Assembly: GCA_016342745.1 (NCBI GenBank)
Contig: JAEINT010000010.1
Span: forward strand, 124,001 to 188,000
Reading direction: 5' to 3'
Source: Labilibaculum sp.
GTDB lineage: Bacteria; Bacteroidota; Bacteroidia; Bacteroidales; Marinifilaceae
Length of the DNA stretch: 64,000 nucleotides
A model generated the notes under the pieces. That model was given only the letters and a program-made list of their open reading frames with translations, had not been told where the DNA came from and did no database searches. The translations under genes were made by a program, and so were the position numbers. Shown one piece after another: positions 58,704 to 64,000 of the stretch (the stretch's first letter is position 1; the number at the start of each line of letters is the position of its first letter).

Positions 58704-59708
58704 TTAGGACGTTTTTATTTTATTTTTCGCCTTTGTTTCTACCCAATATCGGAAATATCCATAACCACCAAGAATAATTGTACCTATAAATGTTAATCCA
58801 TTTGAAAGAATTCCAAAACTAATGCCAGCATTTGGGTCCAATTGATAGGCTAAAAATAATTGAAGTAGAAAAAAATGAGTTGTACCTATTCCTCCTGGAC
58901 TTGGAAGTGCCCAACCAATGCCGCCAATGAATAAAATTATCAAGGCAAAGCCAATTGAATAACTTGAAGTTTCAGGCAAGCAAAGTAAATAGATGTAGTT
59001 TAGAAGGACCAAGAATATCCAAATCAGAAGTGTTAAGATTATAAATTGGATTCTTTTTTTTAGAAGTAATCCTTGTTTTAAGGACAAAAACATACTTTGT
59101 AAAAACTCAATAGGCTTTTTCACAATACGCCTTTCAGATTTCTTTAATCTGCGTAAGCTAATTAAGAATAAAAGAAGAAGAACTACAAAGGCAATCGGAA
59201 ATACATATAAATATCGGTAGCCGTAAATGTGAGAAATTCCACCAATTGTAGAATCTATTATGACTTGTAGGCGATCTAATTCAATCCAAAAAATGGTAAA
59301 TACACCTAAGCCAAGAATTAACAAATCGTAGGCTCTTTCCGCCATCATACTTCCCATGGAAACTGCAACAGGTACTTTTGTCGTTTTTTGAAGTGATGTA
59401 CAACGAATAATTTCGCCGAATTTTGGAGTGAAACTGTTTACAAAGTAGCCTATTAAGATCGAGGTTAAAACTTTATCTGATTTTGGCGTTTCTCCAGACT
59501 CTTCGATTAATAATTTCCAACGTAGAGCTCTTAAATAGAAAACGATAAATAAACATACGAAGCTAAGTAAGATGAAAAAATAATCGGCATTCGCTAGACT
59601 TTCCCATACAGGTCCCATTGGTTTTTCACGCAATGTGAGAAACAGAAATACAGAACCAATTATAAGTCCAAGTGAATTTTGTACTATGCTTTTTATTTTA
59701 CTCCCCAT
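58704..59708 (-). CDS. Flippase-like (LPG synthase transmembrane-domain) protein
   Basis: A 334-residue membrane protein of the lysylphosphatidylglycerol-synthase transmembrane family (UPF0104 type), with about eight helices. Conserved positions: YLRALRWKLLIE, NSFTPKFGEIIRCTSL, MMAERAYDLLIL and PSPGGIGTTHFFLLQLF. It lacks the catalytic C-terminal domain of MprF, so it may move lipids rather than aminoacylate them (inference). It lies beside the DUF5655 gene on the same strand. Confidence 0.85.
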   Translation of the reverse strand: MGSKIKSIVQNSLGLIIGSVFLFLTLREKPMGPVWESLANADYFFILLSFVCLFIVFYLRALRWKLLIEESGETPKSDKVLTSILIGYFVNSFTPKFGEIIRCTSLQKTTKVPVAVSMGSMMAERAYDLLILGLGVFTIFWIELDRLQVIIDSTIGGISHIYGYRYLYVFPIAFVVLLLLFLISLRRLKKSERRIVKKPIEFLQSMFLSLKQGLLLKKRIQFIILTLLIWIFLVLLNYIYLLCLPETSSYSIGFALIILFIGGIGWALPSPGGIGTTHFFLLQLFLAYQLDPNAGISFGILSNGLTFIGTIILGGYGYFRYWVETKAKNKIKTS

Positions 59709-59795
59709 TTACTTTAGTTCGATTTTAAATGAATTTACAAAGAACTACAAAAATAGAAAGACTTTTAGAATGGCCTCTTTTTTCGGTCAAAATTG

Positions 59796-60209
59796 TTATC
59801 TCTTTTTTATTGTATGATAAGCTTCCAAGAGCCAATTTCGTAATTGTTGGTCAAAATCTGCTATTTCTGCAATTGCAATACGATGAAGAATTCTATTTTT
59901 TGATATCCTTTTGCAAATATAAATAGGGAATTGATCTTCTTCTCTTGTTAATTGAAATTCTAGATCCAATCTGTCTTTTTTAGGGTAAACAGATAAAAAT
60001 GTAGCACCAATCTTAAATTGAATACAAGTTTTGAGGTAGATGATTTCAATTCCATCGAAAGATTGAAGATGGGAGAGAAGCGATTCATATAAAGCTTCAA
60101 TTTCCGAATTCATTTTGTTCAAATGAGTTTCTTTATCAGTAATAAAACAAGAATGATATTGATTTGGACCTGATAGGACTCTTTTGCACGTAGGACAAGT
60201 GTAGGGCAT
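59796..60209 (-). CDS. DUF5655-type protein with N-terminal zinc-ribbon-like cysteines
   Basis: A 137-residue cytoplasmic protein. The start is MPYTCPTCKRVLSGPNQYHSC, three cysteines and a histidine that could hold zinc. Then follows the DUF5655 domain (EIALYESLLSHLQSFDGIEI-like helix, YLKTCIQFKIGATFLSVYP, LDLEFQLTREEDQFP). I recall the domain being DNA-modification or transport-related in others, but its function is unknown. It ends 5 bases from the STN-domain gene, which reads in the same direction. Confidence 0.7.
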   Translation of the reverse strand: MPYTCPTCKRVLSGPNQYHSCFITDKETHLNKMNSEIEALYESLLSHLQSFDGIEIIYLKTCIQFKIGATFLSVYPKKDRLDLEFQLTREEDQFPIYICKRISKNRILHRIAIAEIADFDQQLRNWLLEAYHTIKKR

Positions 60210-60214
60210 AAAAA

Positions 60215-61801
60215 TTATTCTTCCTCTTGAGTATCCATTGCCACTTGTTGCATGCTACTGCTAATTCTTTTAATTGCTTCCTTGATGTTCTTTTCTGGTT
60301 TGATAAAGGTTTGGTTTCCCCAGAAATTCTGATCGTAGGTTAAGTTTTCCGTCGACATTATGGTTTCGGGTGATATTGTTTCTCGGAATTTATATCTTCT
60401 GATATTTGTTGTATCCAATTTTGTGGTTGCCATTTCGAAAGATGTTGAAAAACTTTGCGAAAATAGTTTTTTTCTATTTCGAACCTTAAATTTTAAGTTC
60501 CCTAAACTGTGATTTAAGTAATATTTCCCATCTATTTGACGGTAGTTAACAGCATAATCTACATGTAAGGCTTTAACCTTTGTTTTGGCATTTCCTTTGC
60601 TAATAAATTGTCTCGTAATTTCATGTAATCGATCTGGGTTATAGCCAAATTCGGCACTAATAATTGCCAATGATCTTGTGGCTATTATTATTTTCCCTTC
60701 CATTAATGGAGTCGATAAATTAGGTTTAGGCCTGAACTCGATAACGTAAACGGGCTTATTGTCAAAACTACTTATATCTGACAAATGGTAGTTGTAAAAA
60801 TGCATGTATTCTGGGTCCAAGAATTCTGGTGTGTGTTTAATGATATCTAAAAATAAACAACCTTGTATTCCTCCTTTTAATCTGAATGAGATGGTGTCTA
60901 AACGCGAAACATCATATATTTTGCGACTTTTAAATATTTTGACTTTGTCTTTATGATCGATTCTATCATAAGAAGGTTTGTAGATTTCTAAAATAGATTC
61001 CAGGTAAATCATATACTTGTTGTTCTTAAGTACCGATTCTCTGTAAAAGGATGTGATATTAGTTGGTTTTTGAGGGTAATTCTTTTCTATTTTATTAATC
61101 GCGGCTCTTATCAAAGATTTTGGTTCCTTGTTTCGAATAATAACTTCCTGAAGCGAAATAAAATCTTCTTTTAGTTTAATATGAATTTTGTTTTCCGTGA
61201 TTTCGGAGACTGGTATTTCTGTGTTTTTATATCCTACGTAGGATACAACTAAAGTATCATGAATATTGTTGGATGATAGAGTAAGCGTAAAATCGCCATC
61301 CTGATTGGTTATTGTACCTACATGTTTTCCTCTTAACCCCAAACTAGCATATGGCAAACCAGTTTTTGAATTTTGATCCGTAATTTTTCCACTAATCTTA
61401 CGATAAGATAGGTATGGAATTAGATCAGTCGTAAGTGCTTTGCTCTTTTTGTAATTGTTCGGAACAATTATAATATGCTTATTAACAAGCTGAAAGTTGA
61501 GACTCGTATCTGGAATAAGCTTTCGTAAGATAATGTTGAGAGGAGTGTCTATTTCTTCTAAGCTAACCTTTTTCTCTTTCGAAAATAAATTGGAATTGTA
61601 GGTGAAATAGCAATTGTTTTTTGCGGCTAAAGTATCTAAAGCATCAGTAAGAGAAAGTTCTGAAAAACGTACAGTAGTTTTATTCTGTAATAGATTTTCT
61701 TGAGCAGAAAGGTGAAAACTTGTAAGACATATGGATACAATAAGCATACTCTTTAACAAAGTATTACAAATGTATTGGATATGTTCTTTTTTAGTTTTCA
61801 T
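60215..61801 (-). CDS. STN and carboxypeptidase-regulatory domain protein, exported
   Basis: A 528-residue protein with a signal peptide (ending FHLSAQ), an STN domain (about 38-120, LSLTDALDTLAAKNNCYFTY), a CarboxypepD_reg-like domain (about 136-215, ISGKITDQNSKTGLPYASL and GDFTLTL), and a long C-terminal domain (about 225-528) with SFYRESVLKNNKYMIYLE. There is no TonB box or beta barrel. It lies directly downstream of FecR, so the STN domain may still talk to that FecR. Similar proteins are frequent in Bacteroidota; their role is not established. Confidence 0.8.
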   Translation of the reverse strand: MKTKKEHIQYICNTLLKSMLIVSICLTSFHLSAQENLLQNKTTVRFSELSLTDALDTLAAKNNCYFTYNSNLFSKEKKVSLEEIDTPLNIILRKLIPDTSLNFQLVNKHIIIVPNNYKKSKALTTDLIPYLSYRKISGKITDQNSKTGLPYASLGLRGKHVGTITNQDGDFTLTLSSNNIHDTLVVSYVGYKNTEIPVSEITENKIHIKLKEDFISLQEVIIRNKEPKSLIRAAINKIEKNYPQKPTNITSFYRESVLKNNKYMIYLESILEIYKPSYDRIDHKDKVKIFKSRKIYDVSRLDTISFRLKGGIQGCLFLDIIKHTPEFLDPEYMHFYNYHLSDISSFDNKPVYVIEFRPKPNLSTPLMEGKIIIATRSLAIISAEFGYNPDRLHEITRQFISKGNAKTKVKALHVDYAVNYRQIDGKYYLNHSLGNLKFKVRNRKKLFSQSFSTSFEMATTKLDTTNIRRYKFRETISPETIMSTENLTYDQNFWGNQTFIKPEKNIKEAIKRISSSMQQVAMDTQEEE

Positions 61802-61811
61802 TTAATCAATA

Positions 61812-62834
61812 TTATTTTAATTCTTTTTTAATGATAATACGAACTCCACTTTTTTCGTAACTTAAATTATGTGGACGACAAAGACTCTCTAAGACCTCAT
61901 CAAGTGGAGTTTGATTAAATGTGGTAGTTATAGGTAGTTTTTGAATGGCGGTATCGCTAAATTGAATGTTTACTTGATAGGTACGGTTAATTACTTTGGC
62001 TACATTATGCAAGCTCATAGCTTTAAATACCATCAATTGAGTTTTCCATGAAAGGTAATTTTCATCATTCTGGGATGTTTTATTAAGTAGATTTTCACTT
62101 AATACACCAAAGTCACCTTTTTCAAGTAAAATTGCTTTATTAGGATCTTTAACAAGCGAAAATTTAACTTTTCCTGTTTCCACAAGAACCTCGACATGAT
62201 TAGTAGTAGCATTTACATTAAATGATGTTCCTAAAACTTTAATCTCAGCATTTTCAACCGAAATAATAAATGGTTTGTTCGGATTTTTTGCAATGTCAAA
62301 AAATGCTTCCCCGGTTAATTTTACTCGTCTTTCGTTGCTCCCGAAAATTCTTGGATAAGTCAGGCTAGACTTTCCGTTAAGCGTTATGCTTGATCCATCG
62401 GCTAAGGTAATTGTTTTGCCACTTTCGTTTAGTTCGGAGCTGATACTCTGATAAGGAGCTATTTTATCGGTATAGATATGGTAAGAAGCCAAGCCAAGTC
62501 CGATTGTAATTACTACCATAGCCGCAAGCTGAACTATTCTTCTCGCATTTTGAGCTGAAAAAATGCTGATTGTATTTTTTGAGTTGTCTAATTTAGACTC
62601 GCTTAATTTCGATCTAACATTTGTCCAGGCAGAATCGACCTTGAATTTTTGTTGAATTTCTTTTACATCCTGAATTAGTTCCAAATCTTTATTTGATGCA
62701 GCTACGATTTCTGCATATTCAGGATTGGAATCCATTAACTTTTCAAAGTTTAATTTCTCCTCTGCACTCATTTCTCCACTCAAGTATTTCGAAATGATTT
62801 CCCACTCAATTGTATGTGACGTTTTTTCTTTCAT
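61812..62834 (-). CDS. FecR-family anti-sigma factor (second pair)
   Basis: A 340-residue protein built like the FecR at 53436: sigma-binding cytoplasmic part, membrane helix near 95-115 (IVQLAAMVVITIGLGLASYH), FecR domain (LADGSSITLNGKSSLTYP, LTGEAFFDIAKNPNKPF, VLGTSFNVN), and DUF4974 tail (TTFNQTPLDEVLESLC). The start ATG lies five bases after the sigma gene, indicating coupling. Confidence 0.92.
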   Translation of the reverse strand: MKEKTSHTIEWEIISKYLSGEMSAEEKLNFEKLMDSNPEYAEIVAASNKDLELIQDVKEIQQKFKVDSAWTNVRSKLSESKLDNSKNTISIFSAQNARRIVQLAAMVVITIGLGLASYHIYTDKIAPYQSISSELNESGKTITLADGSSITLNGKSSLTYPRIFGSNERRVKLTGEAFFDIAKNPNKPFIISVENAEIKVLGTSFNVNATTNHVEVLVETGKVKFSLVKDPNKAILLEKGDFGVLSENLLNKTSQNDENYLSWKTQLMVFKAMSLHNVAKVINRTYQVNIQFSDTAIQKLPITTTFNQTPLDEVLESLCRPHNLSYEKSGVRIIIKKELK

Positions 62835-62839
62835 CTTTT

Positions 62840-63394
62840 TTATAGCACAATAATTCCAACGTAATCTTTTAAATTCTTACGAAAAGCTTTTAAAGCTTTT
62901 CCCATGTTTGCTTCAACAGTTTTTACTGATATTGATAATTGATCAGCAATTTCCTGATACTTCAAGCCTTCAAATCTACTCATTTTAAATATCTGTCCAC
63001 AACGACTAGGCAGTTTGATTAGGGTTCTCTGTATGATATTATAGATTTCATTTTCTTCAACTAAATTATTTGGTTGACTTTGTTCAGACTTGTGATTTTT
63101 AACGTAATCAACGTATTGGTTTTTTATTCCTCTTTTTCTTAGTACCTGAAGGCTGTTAAAATAGGTTGATTTGTACAAATAGGCTTTTAGTGAAGTATGA
63201 ATTTTTAATTCTTTTCTATTTTCCCATAATTGACAAAACAATTCCTGAACAATTTCTTCAGCTTGGTCTGAATCTTTTACAAACCTAAGAGCGTAATGAC
63301 ATAGCAAAGGGTAATATTCTTTAAACAGTTTTTCAAACTCCTGTAAATTACCATTTTGTATGTTCTGTAGTATCGTTTCTTTTTCTTCCGACAT
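62840..63394 (-). CDS. ECF RNA polymerase sigma factor (second pair)
   Basis: A 184-residue ECF sigma: region 2 EFEKLFKEYYPLLCHYALRF and AEEIVQELFCQLWENRKEL, region 4 LPSRCGQIFKMSRFEGLKYQEI and ISVKTVEANMGKALKAF. It heads the operon with the second FecR and the STN/carboxypeptidase-regulatory protein. It is clearly related to the factor at 54488 and shows the same operon logic. Confidence 0.92.
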   Translation of the reverse strand: MSEEKETILQNIQNGNLQEFEKLFKEYYPLLCHYALRFVKDSDQAEEIVQELFCQLWENRKELKIHTSLKAYLYKSTYFNSLQVLRKRGIKNQYVDYVKNHKSEQSQPNNLVEENEIYNIIQRTLIKLPSRCGQIFKMSRFEGLKYQEIADQLSISVKTVEANMGKALKAFRKNLKDYVGIIVL

Positions 63395-63535
63395 TTTCTG
63401 TTTCTATTCCTTTATCTAAAGCTCTTAATGCGCTTTCTAAGTTAGGATTTTTCAATCATTAGAGAAAAGATCTGGTTATTTACTTATAATAATATCGAAT
63501 AGCAATATTCGATATAGAATTTTATTTCTTGATTG

Positions 63536-63588
63536 AAAAGAACCGTTCAGAATATCTCATTTCCCCTTTATGAGTGAACGGCTCTTTT
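63536..63588. terminator. Terminator after the partial gene at the right edge
   Basis: Composite hairpin: outer stem AAAAGA-CCGTTCA / TGAACGG-TCTTTT and inner stem CTCAT / ATGAG. It lies between the partial gene (minus) and the second sigma gene's upstream region. Confidence 0.8.
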
Positions 63589-63660
63589 GTTTGTCATGAA
63601 TTCATTTATTCAAAGGTTTCGTAGGTTATACATTCCCATTTTTATGAATTCGCTAACAAT

Positions 63661-64000
63661 TTATCTAGCTTTTCTTTTTAGTTTTTTAATTGCAGATTCA
63701 ATAGATTGATCAGGTTCAATTGTGTTGTAAGCTCCCCAGAAGTTTGCATCCGCAAAATTACTTACCTCTTCGGTCATAATCTGGTTTGATTTAAACTTTT
63801 CAAATCCTTTAAAGCGAATAATATTCTCTTCGTTTCGATCGGTAATTGCAATTTCAGTCATTGCAGAGTAGTTGGTATTAAACAGTTTACGCTTCCAGTT
63901 GCACTTAAAATTAACTTCTCCTCTGGCATAGTTGAAATACCATTTCCCATCTTTTTCATGGTAATTTACCAAGTAATCGGCAGAACTTGGAGTTACTTTT
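63661..64000 (-). CDS. C-terminus of a carboxypeptidase-regulatory-type protein, cut by the window edge
   Basis: The frame is open to base 64000, giving ~113 residues of the C-terminal domain. Blocks DYLVNYHEKDGKWYFNYARGE, NFKCNWKRKLFNTNYSA, TEIAITDRNEENI and NFADANFWGAYNTIEPDQSI match the end of the protein at 60215 (DYAVNYRQIDGKYYLNHSLG, and DQNFWGNQTFIKPE) in order. So two paralogues of this protein are encoded near each other; the rest of the gene is outside the window. Confidence 0.82.
   Translation of the reverse strand, partial: KVTPSSADYLVNYHEKDGKWYFNYARGEVNFKCNWKRKLFNTNYSAMTEIAITDRNEENIIRFKGFEKFKSNQIMTEEVSNFADANFWGAYNTIEPDQSIESAIKKLKRKAR

Overview
The window is AT-rich bacterial DNA from a member of the phylum Bacteroidota, most likely a marine or anaerobic Bacteroidia lineage of the Marinilabiliales type (inference). 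Reasons: TAnnTTTG/TTTG-type promoters, ECF sigma/FecR pairs, STN-domain TonB receptors and carboxypeptidase-regulatory proteins, DUF4249 lipoproteins, a BlaI/M56 pair with TonB-plug-like repeats, and a Bacteroidota-type PEP carboxylase. A superoxide reductase and a PPi-type phosphofructokinase fit an anaerobic or microaerobic lifestyle. I saw no tRNA, rRNA, CRISPR array or replication origin.

Layout. 1-5.3 kb: 3' end of ptsI, an AraC regulator, ppc and a membrane coiled-coil protein. 5.3-12.7 kb: an FNR-like regulator, an MsrQ-like heme protein, a second Crp/Fnr regulator divergent from modABC, a serine hydrolase, DUF3820 and GAF proteins. 12.7-16 kb: mnmA and an M13 lipoprotein peptidase. 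16-28.2 kb: an accessory region. It holds a PAAR-hydrolase putative type VI effector with lipoprotein and MORN partners lying between two near-identical terminators, a two-gene cassette bounded by 10-bp inverted repeats with a cruciform 3' end, an unrecognised gene, a membrane MutS-like ATPase, a zincin plus lipoprotein pair that looks like a second effector/immunity set, a palindrome-rich gap, and a RAYT transposase whose 3' half is tandemly amplified with a 449-bp period. 28.2-46.9 kb: mostly chromosomal housekeeping (purU, PPi-PFK, S9 and M28 peptidases, peroxiredoxin and superoxide reductase, MOSC, an exported PCMT-like protein, DUF302) ending in a blaI-M56 operon with three palindromic operators. 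46.9-64 kb: YbaK, an amidase, a TonB receptor with DUF4249 lipoprotein, an ECF sigma-FecR-DUF3575 operon, DUF819, a DEAD helicase, a flippase-like protein and a second ECF-FecR-STN operon beside the 3' end of a paralogous STN/carboxypeptidase-regulatory gene.

How genes work together. ptsI and ppc both act at the PEP node, and the PPi-PFK belongs to the same glycolytic economy. modABC is a complete molybdate importer with no modE in view; a divergent Crp/Fnr protein is the nearest regulator. Peroxiredoxin and superoxide reductase form a two-step oxidant-removal unit behind one strong promoter. BlaI and the M56 protease form a signal-proteolysis-derepression pair. The 16-28 kb block looks like a hotspot of interbacterial-antagonism cargo and small mobile units; no type VI structural genes lie in the window, so the PAAR cargo must use an apparatus encoded elsewhere.
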